The notes under the pieces were generated by a model, which did not search any database, was not told the origin of the DNA, and saw nothing but the letters and a program-made list of their open reading frames with translations. Position numbers and translations under genes: made by a program. This document shows, piece after piece, positions 24,704 to 32,522 of a DNA stretch of 64,000 bases. How positions within the stretch are numbered: position 1 is the stretch's first letter; each line of letters begins with the position of its first letter. The stretch comes from Pedobacter suwonensis (GTDB lineage: Bacteria; Bacteroidota; Bacteroidia; Sphingobacteriales; Sphingobacteriaceae): NCBI RefSeq assembly GCF_900111825.1, contig NZ_FOJM01000020.1:1-64000 (forward strand), read 5' to 3'.

Positions 24704-26166
24704 TATTTCAGTTTTTCAAGTATTAATTCATTTAATTTTTTAGCATCAGCTTTTCCTTTGGCCAGTTTCATCACATCGCCCACGAATAAACCTAAAACGC
24801 CTTTTTTTCCTTTCTTGTACGCTTCCACCTGTTGTGGATATTTATTTAACACTTCATCAATAAATGTATTCAACTCATCTCCGTTTTCAGAAATCAACAG
24901 GTTTAGTGATTGTGCCAGATCAATCACTTTTGCATCATCAGCTAATTCAACAGCTGGCAATAATTGTTGTATCACAATTTGCTGCGTTATTTTTTTATCA
25001 TCTACCAGGTTGATCGCTTCTGCCAGCTGAGCGGGATTCACCCTGAAATCAGCTATCGTAATCCCTTTTTCATTTAAAACCGCTCTAATTGGGCCGGTTA
25101 ACCAGTTTATTAAACTTTTTTTGTTTTCAACGGTTGATTGAGCTTGGTTAAAGTAATTTAACAGATCTAAATCTTCTGCAAAAAGTGCCGCATCGGCTTT
25201 ACTGATCCCAAAATCGGCAACCATCTGTTGTGAAATTTCATTGGGTAACGGCGGCATCAAAGATTTAATTTCGGCCAGCCAATCATCAGAAACATAAATG
25301 GGCTGGAGATCGGGATCTGAAAAATAACGGTAATCATTGGCTTCTTCTTTGGTTCGCATAGGGGCGGTGGTTCCTTTGTCGGCATCAAAATTTAAAGTGC
25401 TCTGGATAATTATTCCTCCGTTACTGATCACTTCTACCTGGCGGCCAAATTCAAAATCCATTGCTCTCCGCACGTTGCGCATGGAGTTTAAGTTCTTAAC
25501 CTCACAGCGTGTTCCAAATTCAATGGTACCTTTTGGGCGTATCGAAATATTGGCATCGCAACGCAAACTACCTTCCTCCATATTGCCGTCGCTTACATCT
25601 AAATGCCTGACCAGTTTCCTGATTTCACTCAACAAAACGGAAGCTTCTTCTGAACTCCGGATATCGGGTTCAGTCACAATCTCGATCAGCGGTACCCCTG
25701 CCCGGTTCAGATCAACCAAAGAATAGTTGTCATCCTGATCGTGAATGCTCTTGCCGGCGTCTTCTTCGAGGTGGATTCGATTGATCCCTACTTTTTTCCT
25801 GGTACCATTACTCAATTCAAGTTCTAAAAAGCCATTTACGCAGATCGGTTGATTATCTTGAGTAATCTGGTATCCTTTTGGCAAATCGGCATAGAAATAG
25901 TTTTTTCTGTCGAAATGGTTGATCTGGTTGATGGTACAATTTAAAGCTAAGCCAATACGGATCGCTTTTGCCACAACCTCTTTGTTCAACTTGGGTAAGG
26001 CCCCGGGTAATGCCAGCGAAACTGCAGATATGTTTTCATTAGGTGAAGCCCCGAAAGATGCACTGTCAGCAGAAAATATTTTGGTGTTTGTATTCAACTG
26101 AACGTGGATTTCTAATCCAGAAACGAGTTCGAAAGCAGTTTGGGGGCTTGTTTCTTGTAAAGGCAT
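24703..26166 (-). CDS. gatB: Aspartyl/glutamyl-tRNA(Asn/Gln) amidotransferase subunit B
   Basis: 487 aa, the expected length. GatB signatures: FELVSGLEIHVQLNT at the start, FDRKNYFYADLPKGYQITQ, NRAGVPLIEIVTEPD, and GSLRCDANISIRP, followed by the C-terminal YqeY-like helical domain ending LNELILEKLK. With GatA and GatC (not in this window) it converts mischarged Glu-tRNA(Gln) or Asp-tRNA(Asn). Scattered gatCAB genes are normal outside Firmicutes. The downstream TlpA-like gene starts at its stop codon. Confidence 0.97.
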   Translation of the reverse strand: MPLQETSPQTAFELVSGLEIHVQLNTNTKIFSADSASFGASPNENISAVSLALPGALPKLNKEVVAKAIRIGLALNCTINQINHFDRKNYFYADLPKGYQITQDNQPICVNGFLELELSNGTRKKVGINRIHLEEDAGKSIHDQDDNYSLVDLNRAGVPLIEIVTEPDIRSSEEASVLLSEIRKLVRHLDVSDGNMEEGSLRCDANISIRPKGTIEFGTRCEVKNLNSMRNVRRAMDFEFGRQVEVISNGGIIIQSTLNFDADKGTTAPMRTKEEANDYRYFSDPDLQPIYVSDDWLAEIKSLMPPLPNEISQQMVADFGISKADAALFAEDLDLLNYFNQAQSTVENKKSLINWLTGPIRAVLNEKGITIADFRVNPAQLAEAINLVDDKKITQQIVIQQLLPAVELADDAKVIDLAQSLNLLISENGDELNTFIDEVLNKYPQQVEAYKKGKKGVLGLFVGDVMKLAKGKADAKKLNELILEKLK

Positions 26167-26382
26167 CTAAAGCTTCTTAATATGATAAGTTATAACCAAA
26201 GTTTTACAGCTGAAACCGCATTAGCGATGGTTAATATGTGCCAAATATAGTCATTATTTAGTTTTTCGTTAAAAAGGCTTGATGTAGAATTTTTCAGGAA
26301 TTCTTTCCGCCGCAATTTGAGAAAACAAAATCAATATGAACATTTAAGCCTTTTCTGTGTTCATTAATACAAATCAAACTGT

Positions 26383-27891
26383 ATGAATATTGAATTACGC
26401 AAAATAACGCTCGAAGACTATGCCGACCTTAAGGAATCAATGGTACAGGCTTACGACAGTATGGGCGGCTCCATCTGGCCAAAATCAAGCATCGCAAAAC
26501 TTTTAAATATTTTCCCTGAAGGGCAGCTCTGTATTGCTGTTGATGATAAAGTTGTAGCCTGTTCATTGGCCATTATTGTAAATTATGATGAATATGGAGA
26601 CCGGCATACCTATAAACTGATTACTGGTGATTATTCTTTTACCACACACGATCCAAATGGTGATACACTTTATGGCATCGAAATTTTTGTACACCCGGAA
26701 TACCGGGGATTGCGTTTAGGAAGAAGATTATATGAGGCAAGAAAAGAACTCTGCGAAAGCCTTAATCTTAAAAGTATCATTGCCGGCGGGCGGATCCCTG
26801 GTTACCATCAATATGCAGAAAAGTTAAGTCCGAGGCAATACATAGACAAAGTTAAGTCAAAAGAAATTTATGATCCAACACTTACCTTTCAGATTTCCAA
26901 TGATTTTCACGTTAGAAAAGTATTAAAGAACTATTTGCCCGGAGACAAAGAATCGAAAGAATATGCCACCCTGATTGAGTGGAATAATATTTATTATCAG
27001 GGTGTTGATGCTTCAGCCCGTTCGGCTATGACCATTCGTTTAGGTTTGGTACAATGGGAAATGCGTTTATTTCCTAATATGGAAGCGTTTTACGAACAGG
27101 TAGAGTTTTTCGTGGATGCTTTGAGCGGGTACAAATCGGATTTTGTGATGTTTCCTGAGTTATTTAACACCCCCCTGCTCCAACCCTACAATCATTTACC
27201 TGAAATTGAGGCCATGCGCAAACTTGCCGAAAAAACGGAAGAGATTGTACAGAAAATGCATGAATATTCATTGAGCTACAATACCAATATTATTACGGGC
27301 AGTATGCCGCTTATTGAAGACGGCAAGCTATACAATGCCACTTACCTCTGCCATCGTACAGGTAAAATAGATGAATACAGAAAAATTCATATTACCCCGA
27401 ATGAGCAAAAGTATTACGGCATGATTGGTGGCGATAAAGTGCAGGTTTTTGATACCGATTGCGGTAAAGTGGGTATTTTGATCTGTTATGATGTAGAATT
27501 TCCGGAATTAAGCCGCATTTATGCCGAACAAGGCATGCAGATTTTATTTGTGCCATTTCTAACTGATACCCAAAATGGTTATACGCGTGTGAGACATTGT
27601 GCGCAGGCCAGGGCAATAGAAAATGAGTGTTACGTGGCGATTGCAGGTTGCGTGGGCAATTTACCCAAAGTAAACAATATGGATATCCAGTTTGCCCAAT
27701 CTGCAGTTTTCACCCCGTCTGATTTCGCTTTTCCAACCAACGCCATCAAAGCAGAAGCCACACAAAATACAGAGATGGTGCTCGTGGTAGACGTTGACTT
27801 GCATTTACTAGATGAACTGCACCATTATGGCACGGTTAAAGTGCTGAAAGACAGAAGAAAAGACCTTTATCAGGTAAAACTTTTGAAGTAG
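26383..27891 (+). CDS. GNAT acetyltransferase - nitrilase (carbon-nitrogen hydrolase) fusion
   Basis: 502 aa in two domains. Residues 1-210 are a GNAT-like N-acetyltransferase with the acetyl-CoA loop HPEYRGLRLGRRLYEA (104-119). Residues 216-502 are a nitrilase-superfamily amidase with the full triad: Glu259 (MFPELFNTP), Lys334 (YRKIHITPNE), Cys368 (GILICYDVEFPE). Cytosolic. The fusion is known in several bacterial lineages, but the substrate (possibly a small amide or acylated amine) has not been firmly established to my knowledge. Monocistronic, with a two-way terminator after it. Confidence 0.92.
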   Translation: MNIELRKITLEDYADLKESMVQAYDSMGGSIWPKSSIAKLLNIFPEGQLCIAVDDKVVACSLAIIVNYDEYGDRHTYKLITGDYSFTTHDPNGDTLYGIEIFVHPEYRGLRLGRRLYEARKELCESLNLKSIIAGGRIPGYHQYAEKLSPRQYIDKVKSKEIYDPTLTFQISNDFHVRKVLKNYLPGDKESKEYATLIEWNNIYYQGVDASARSAMTIRLGLVQWEMRLFPNMEAFYEQVEFFVDALSGYKSDFVMFPELFNTPLLQPYNHLPEIEAMRKLAEKTEEIVQKMHEYSLSYNTNIITGSMPLIEDGKLYNATYLCHRTGKIDEYRKIHITPNEQKYYGMIGGDKVQVFDTDCGKVGILICYDVEFPELSRIYAEQGMQILFVPFLTDTQNGYTRVRHCAQARAIENECYVAIAGCVGNLPKVNNMDIQFAQSAVFTPSDFAFPTNAIKAEATQNTEMVLVVDVDLHLLDELHHYGTVKVLKDRRKDLYQVKLLK

Positions 27892-27914
27892 ACACTATAC
27901 AATAACAACTATTA

Positions 27915-27957
27915 TAAAAAATGCCGGTCAAATTAATGTACCGGCATTTCTGTTTTT
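27915..27957. terminator. Bidirectional terminator between convergent genes
   Basis: AAATGCCGGT and ACCGGCATTT form a 10-bp perfect stem. T-rich tails follow on both strands (CTGTTTTT on plus, TTTTTTATAA on minus), so it can serve both the GNAT-nitrilase gene and the small membrane protein gene. Confidence 0.8.
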
Positions 27958-27970
27958 AATCTAAAGCTAA

Positions 27971-28177
27971 TTATTTTCTCATCACAAACCATATGATCAG
28001 GCCAATAATTACCGCTATTGGTATCACCCATTTTAATGCCTGGCCGGCACCATTTTCGTCTCTTTCGGTCACCGCGGGTTGTGCTGGTCCTGGATCTTCT
28101 TTGTGATTTTCGTAATCTTTTTCTATCGGTTTGGGAGCTGCTCCTGATTCCGTATGTTGTGGATCTATATTTTCCAT
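27971..28177 (-). CDS. Small tail-anchored membrane protein, 68 aa
   Basis: Function unknown. Starting at MENIDPQ (28177) the first ~45 residues are hydrophilic, rich in Pro, Glu and Lys. Then a single membrane helix (LKWVIPIAVIIGLIIWFVM) ends at RK. It looks like a C-terminally anchored protein with a cytoplasmic head. The longer reading frame (from 28222) adds a basic N-terminus without clear merit. Bacteroidota genomes have many such small proteins. Confidence 0.6.
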   Translation of the reverse strand: MENIDPQHTESGAAPKPIEKDYENHKEDPGPAQPAVTERDENGAGQALKWVIPIAVIIGLIIWFVMRK

Positions 28178-28299
28178 AGTTAATTTCCTGAAAGCTCTCC
28201 TTTTTTGGTTTTTACCTGCCAAGGATGAACCATAATTAATTAATTTAGTTTCTGCATGTAAAACAAGCGATTATTGAAAATGTTTTAAATCCTAAGCCT

Positions 28300-28307
28300 T
28301 ATCTTTG
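28300..28307 (+). promoter_or_regulatory. -7 promoter element for queG
   Basis: TATCTTTG fits TAnnTTTG exactly. Only seven bases lie between it and the GTG start at 28315, so the transcript should be leaderless or nearly so. A TTG at 28274-28276 could be a -33 element but the 23-base gap is longer than usual. Confidence 0.55.
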
Positions 28308-28314
28308 CAAATCG

Positions 28315-29250
28315 GTGTATAACAATGAAGCAAAATATAGCCAGCTGATTAAAGAAGAAGCCCTCCGTTTGGGCTTTTTATCTTGTGGTATTGCCAAAGC
28401 CGAATTTCTTGAAGAGGAAGCGCCGAGGCTGGAAAAATGGCTTAATCAGAACCACCATGGCGAAATGAAATACATGGAAAATTATTTCGATAAACGCCTT
28501 GACCCCAGATTGCTGGTTGACGGCGCTAAGTCTGTAATTTCCTTATCATTAAACTATTATACGGAAGAAAAACAGTCTGACCCGAACGCACCAAAAATTT
28601 CTAAATATGCTTACGGTCAGGATTACCACACGGTTATCAAAGAAAAATTAAAGGAACTCACCTATTTTATTGAAGAAAATATCGGAGAAGTTTCAGGAAG
28701 GGCATTTGTAGATTCTGCTCCTGTGTTAGACCGTGCCTGGGCAAAAAAATCGGGCATTGGCTGGATCGGTAAAAATTCTAACCTCATAAGTAAAACAGAT
28801 GGTTCTTTTTTCTTTTTGGCAGAATTGATAGTCGACCTCGAATTGGGTTACGATCATACTTACCAGGCTGATTATTGTGGGAGCTGTACACGCTGTTTAG
28901 ATGCCTGCCCTACTGATGCCATTATTGCTCCACAGGTGGTAGATGGATCTAAATGCATTTCTTATCTCACCATTGAGCTTAAAAACGAAATTCCAAATGA
29001 GTTTAAAGATAAAATGAGCAACTGGATGTTTGGCTGTGATATTTGCCAGGATGTTTGCCCATGGAACCGTTTTTCTAAAGCGCACAATGAAGATGCCTTT
29101 AAGCCAGAGAATGGATTACTGGATTTGAATCACAAAGACCTGATGGAAATTACAGAGGATGTTTTTAAAAAGGTTTTTAAAGGCTCGCCAGTTAAGCGTA
29201 CCAAGTTTACAGGTTTGAAAAGAAATATCGATTTTTTGAAACCTGAATAA
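28315..29250 (+). CDS. queG: Epoxyqueuosine reductase
   Basis: Cobalamin- and iron-sulfur-dependent enzyme that makes queuosine from epoxyqueuosine in tRNA, the final step of the pathway. 311 aa. VDSAPVLDRAWA with the probable catalytic Asp139; eight iron-sulfur cysteines Cys188, 191, 194, 198, 214, 241, 244, 248 in the CGSCTRCLDACP and CDICQDVCPW motifs. It lacks the C-terminal HEAT repeats of longer QueG forms. The start is GTG, supported by the promoter just before it and by the expected N-terminal length. It needs B12, so the uptake locus at 14-18 kb matters for it. Confidence 0.95.
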   Translation: MYNNEAKYSQLIKEEALRLGFLSCGIAKAEFLEEEAPRLEKWLNQNHHGEMKYMENYFDKRLDPRLLVDGAKSVISLSLNYYTEEKQSDPNAPKISKYAYGQDYHTVIKEKLKELTYFIEENIGEVSGRAFVDSAPVLDRAWAKKSGIGWIGKNSNLISKTDGSFFFLAELIVDLELGYDHTYQADYCGSCTRCLDACPTDAIIAPQVVDGSKCISYLTIELKNEIPNEFKDKMSNWMFGCDICQDVCPWNRFSKAHNEDAFKPENGLLDLNHKDLMEITEDVFKKVFKGSPVKRTKFTGLKRNIDFLKPE

Positions 29251-29280
29251 GCATGTTTGTTGGCATATAAATTAATAGAG

Positions 29281-29353
29281 CGTCATGCTGAATTTATTTC
29301 AGCATCCATTTAATAATTGGTTAAATAGATCCTGAAACAAGTTCAGGATGACG
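29281..29353. repeat. REPIN-like bipartite palindrome (copy E)
   Basis: CGTC followed by hairpin ATGCTGAA-TTTAT-TTCAGCAT, a 23-base AT-rich spacer, hairpin ATCCTGAA-ACAAG-TTCAGGAT, and GACG. Both stems are perfect 8-bp. Same design as copy A with different stem sequence. It lies between the convergent queG and M1 peptidase genes. Confidence 0.8.
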
Positions 29354-29436
29354 ATCGCTGTAATACTTGGCCGTATTAATCATGTAAAGATAAACTAAGC
29401 AGATTAACCAAAAAACATGACTTCCCTGGCATTTAT

Positions 29437-31296
29437 CTATCTCACCGAAAAACTATTGTCACTTTTAACCTTATCTGGTGTGTGTGGATTTCCCATCACT
29501 ACTTTCGATAATTTTTTGTTAGTCTTCACTTCAATTTTTACCAGCCGGTCGCCTTTTTCCCATACGCCAATCGTGCTGTGACTTTTTTCTGTAGTACCAT
29601 CTTCAAAGGTCAGCGCTAAATCGACAGGCAATGGCTTAACACTTTTATTTTCAACAGTTACAGTATATCCGGCTGAAGTTTTATCTACCGCTTTAATGGC
29701 CATATCGGTTACACCATCCTCAAAGAACCAGGCCTTCCAAAACCAGTTTAAATTTTTTCCGCTGCCTGTATTTATGCTGTTAAAGAAATCGTATGGCATT
29801 GGGTGTTTGCCGTTCCAGTTTTGGATATAAGTGTGCAAAGCTTTGGTAAACAGTTCATCACCCAGATAATCTTTGACATATAAATAAGCTAAACCCGGTT
29901 TTGGATACGAATTGGTGAAAGATCCCGATCCTTTTAAGTCGGGTGTTAAAGTCATAATTGGTGTATCATCTTTACCACCAGAAGATGAAGCCGTAGGCTG
30001 CACGCCATATTCATCCACAATGGTAGAATCAATCATTGGTGATATCAACCATTCACCAATAGTTGCCCAGCCCTCATCCATCCAACCATACTTGGTTTCG
30101 TTTATGCCCATATAAAAGGGAAACATGGTATGGAAGATTTCATGATCAGTTAAGGTAATGGCATCAACCCTGTTATCTACCGGATTGTCATTTACCATCA
30201 TCGGATATTCCATCTGGTCCAAACCATCAAATATCGTTTCATGGTTGTAAGGAAAAGGCCATTTAGGGAAAGTATAACTCATGGCCTCTACCGTCTTACG
30301 CGCAAAATCTATCACCTCATAATAATCCTTATGTCTGGGGTTAAAAACCGCATCTACCCGTGTTCTCCTTTTTGTTTTAGGATCAACCACCAAACTGCTC
30401 GATTTCCATAAGTAATGGTCGCTCAAAGCAAATACAAAATCAGTTACATGTTTAGCTTCAAACTTAAAGGTATTAAATGCATTGGGTTTGGTCACTCTTT
30501 TATCTGCCAGATCCTTATCGGTAATCACATCAATTACAGCATCATTTTTTTCTGCAGTTAACATCCTCGAAACGATATCTTTCTCAAAAACTTCTGAAGG
30601 ATTTTTCAGATCGCCGGTTGCCCATACCCCATAAGTTCCCGGAACGGTAATAGAAGCATTAAACTGATCAAAGTCGTTATAAAATTCCTCAGCACCCGTA
30701 TACGGAAATTTATTCCAGCCATCAATATCATCATAAACTGCAATACGGGGGAAAAAATAGGCAATAAAATACGAACCATCATCTACCTGACCTGTACGGA
30801 CATGTGATCCTTTATTCAGAAAATAACTATAATCAATTGCGAAACTAACGGTTTTGCCTGGTAGAACAGCAGGAACATTAACGGTCATATTTGTTCCATC
30901 TATCGTAAAATCAGTAACGGTTTTTCCGTTTGCTACCATTTTCTCTATTGCCACACCGTCGCCAAGATCAGAAGCCGCCAGTTTAGATTTTCTTGGCGTT
31001 CCCTTTTTATATAAATTTGGATATAATTTAAACCAGATCTCTTTCAGCGTATCCGGACTATTGTTAGTGTACGTTACCTGAACCTTTCCTTTCAACAACC
31101 TGCTGGCTGGATTAAAATTTATATTTAAATCGTATCTGGCGGTATTTTGCCAGTAATTTTTGCCAGGCCTGCCATTTACATTTCTGGTTTCTTTCTGATA
31201 AGCCTTTTGAAAAACGGACGCTATCGGTAAGGTAGTCTGCGCACTGACATAGATTGCAGTACAGAATAAAATGCCAAATATTTTTATAGATTTCAT
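29437..31296 (-). CDS. M1-family metallopeptidase (gluzincin aminopeptidase)
   Basis: 619 aa with a signal peptide (cut near VSAQ). The N-terminal beta domain (about 40-250) is followed by the catalytic domain with zinc motif HEIFH (385-389) and Glu408 eighteen residues later in GWMDEGWA, as in gluzincins. The usual GxMEN exopeptidase motif is replaced by DQMEYPMM, common for the secreted Bacteroidota branch. Probably periplasmic or surface-exposed and digests peptides. Monocistronic. Confidence 0.9.
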   Translation of the reverse strand: MKSIKIFGILFCTAIYVSAQTTLPIASVFQKAYQKETRNVNGRPGKNYWQNTARYDLNINFNPASRLLKGKVQVTYTNNSPDTLKEIWFKLYPNLYKKGTPRKSKLAASDLGDGVAIEKMVANGKTVTDFTIDGTNMTVNVPAVLPGKTVSFAIDYSYFLNKGSHVRTGQVDDGSYFIAYFFPRIAVYDDIDGWNKFPYTGAEEFYNDFDQFNASITVPGTYGVWATGDLKNPSEVFEKDIVSRMLTAEKNDAVIDVITDKDLADKRVTKPNAFNTFKFEAKHVTDFVFALSDHYLWKSSSLVVDPKTKRRTRVDAVFNPRHKDYYEVIDFARKTVEAMSYTFPKWPFPYNHETIFDGLDQMEYPMMVNDNPVDNRVDAITLTDHEIFHTMFPFYMGINETKYGWMDEGWATIGEWLISPMIDSTIVDEYGVQPTASSSGGKDDTPIMTLTPDLKGSGSFTNSYPKPGLAYLYVKDYLGDELFTKALHTYIQNWNGKHPMPYDFFNSINTGSGKNLNWFWKAWFFEDGVTDMAIKAVDKTSAGYTVTVENKSVKPLPVDLALTFEDGTTEKSHSTIGVWEKGDRLVKIEVKTNKKLSKVVMGNPHTPDKVKSDNSFSVR

Positions 31297-31383
31297 CTTT
31301 TGAGCTTAGGGCTGAGCGCAGTGCGCATAGCGTTTAACTTCAATTAACCATTTTAAACAATTAACCGATTCGCCAGCTAATTA

Positions 31384-32337
31384 TTACTTGCCGAACTTCA
31401 TTTTTAACTGCTCCAGCATATCCGAATTGATTGGCTGAGCAGGTTTTTCGGGCTTTGGCTGAGGTTTCTGTTGATATTGCGGTTTATTTGCGGGTGCGTT
31501 ATGCTGGGGTTTTGCCGGCCTGTTCTCATTTTTCTTTGCATTGAATTTTGCCCACTCCTCGTCTAATTTCTTCTTTGTATATAAAGGGAAATCGCCATTT
31601 TTCATCCAGGCATAATAACTAGGTTCTACTGAAAATACCTGCGCAGTGGTTTTACCCTTGTGTTTACCAAAGTTAAAACAAACCTCATCCTTATCATTGT
31701 AAACCAAACGACCGGCAAAATCTACAGGTTTATTAATATTGGTAAAAATATGCAGTGCATCTACGTCGTTTACCACCGGAATACATTTTACACCTTGTTT
31801 ATTCTCAAACTCAGTTTCTTTGTACATTTCAAGCTGGCCAAGCAGAACTTTGTAGGTGGCAATCACATCAGCTTCAGCCGCATGTGCATTAATTAAATCT
31901 TCCTGGCAATAAAATTTATAGGCTGCTTTTAAGGTACGTTGCTCCATCTGGTGGAAAATATTCTGTACATCAACAAATTTACGGTTGCTCATGTCGAAAT
32001 CTATTTCAGCCCTTAAAAATTCCTCCAAAAGCATGGGAATATCAAATTTATTTGAATTGTATCCGGCCAGGTCACTATCACCAATAAATGCTGCAATTTC
32101 TGCGGCCAGGGTTTTAAAGGTAGGTTTGTCTGCAACGTCTTCATCATAAATACCATGTATTAATGAAGTTTGCAAAGGAATGGGCATTTCTGGATTGACG
32201 CGCCAGGTTTTAACAATTTCAGAACCATCTGGCATGGCTTTTAAAACCGCTATTTCAACGATTCTGTCAGCTCCAACATTAACTCCAGTAGCTTCTAAAT
32301 CAAAAAATGCTAAAGGGCGCTTTAAATTTAATTTCAT
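31384..32337 (-). CDS. DEDDh 3'-5' exonuclease (DnaQ/ExoX-like)
   Basis: 317 aa. The N-terminal exonuclease domain shows FFDLEATGVN (Asp13 and Glu15), the central NSNKFDIPML with its aspartate, and HAAEADVIATYKVL near residue 155 for the last motif. After about residue 210 comes a small domain (FNFGKHKGKTTAQVFSVEPSYYAWM) found at the C-terminus of ExoX-like nucleases. The last 50 residues are a Lys/Pro/Gln-rich disordered tail ending in LEQLKMKFGK. Probably a DNA repair or RNA-processing exonuclease rather than the replicative epsilon subunit. Confidence 0.88.
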   Translation of the reverse strand: MKLNLKRPLAFFDLEATGVNVGADRIVEIAVLKAMPDGSEIVKTWRVNPEMPIPLQTSLIHGIYDEDVADKPTFKTLAAEIAAFIGDSDLAGYNSNKFDIPMLLEEFLRAEIDFDMSNRKFVDVQNIFHQMEQRTLKAAYKFYCQEDLINAHAAEADVIATYKVLLGQLEMYKETEFENKQGVKCIPVVNDVDALHIFTNINKPVDFAGRLVYNDKDEVCFNFGKHKGKTTAQVFSVEPSYYAWMKNGDFPLYTKKKLDEEWAKFNAKKNENRPAKPQHNAPANKPQYQQKPQPKPEKPAQPINSDMLEQLKMKFGK

Positions 32338-32522
32338 TTCTTAAGATGTGAGATTAGCGACATTAGATTTGGATCGGAATGTCAAAATTCTTTTTTTTCA
32401 AAAGTGCTAAAAAGGTTTCATTAGTTCTGTAAAACACCTTTATTAATTTATAAATTTAATTGTCAAATTATTTTAGAATATTCGTTACTAACATTAACTT
32501 GCGGCAATTTACACACGCTCAA

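Noticed and set aside
24566..25030. 154-codon plus-strand frame across the TlpA-type and gatB genes
   Set aside because: Antisense to two well-supported overlapping genes; Cys/Ser/Phe-rich composition is typical of a shadow.
25337..25726. 129-codon plus-strand frame inside gatB
   Set aside because: Antisense to conserved gatB motifs, no recognisable domain.
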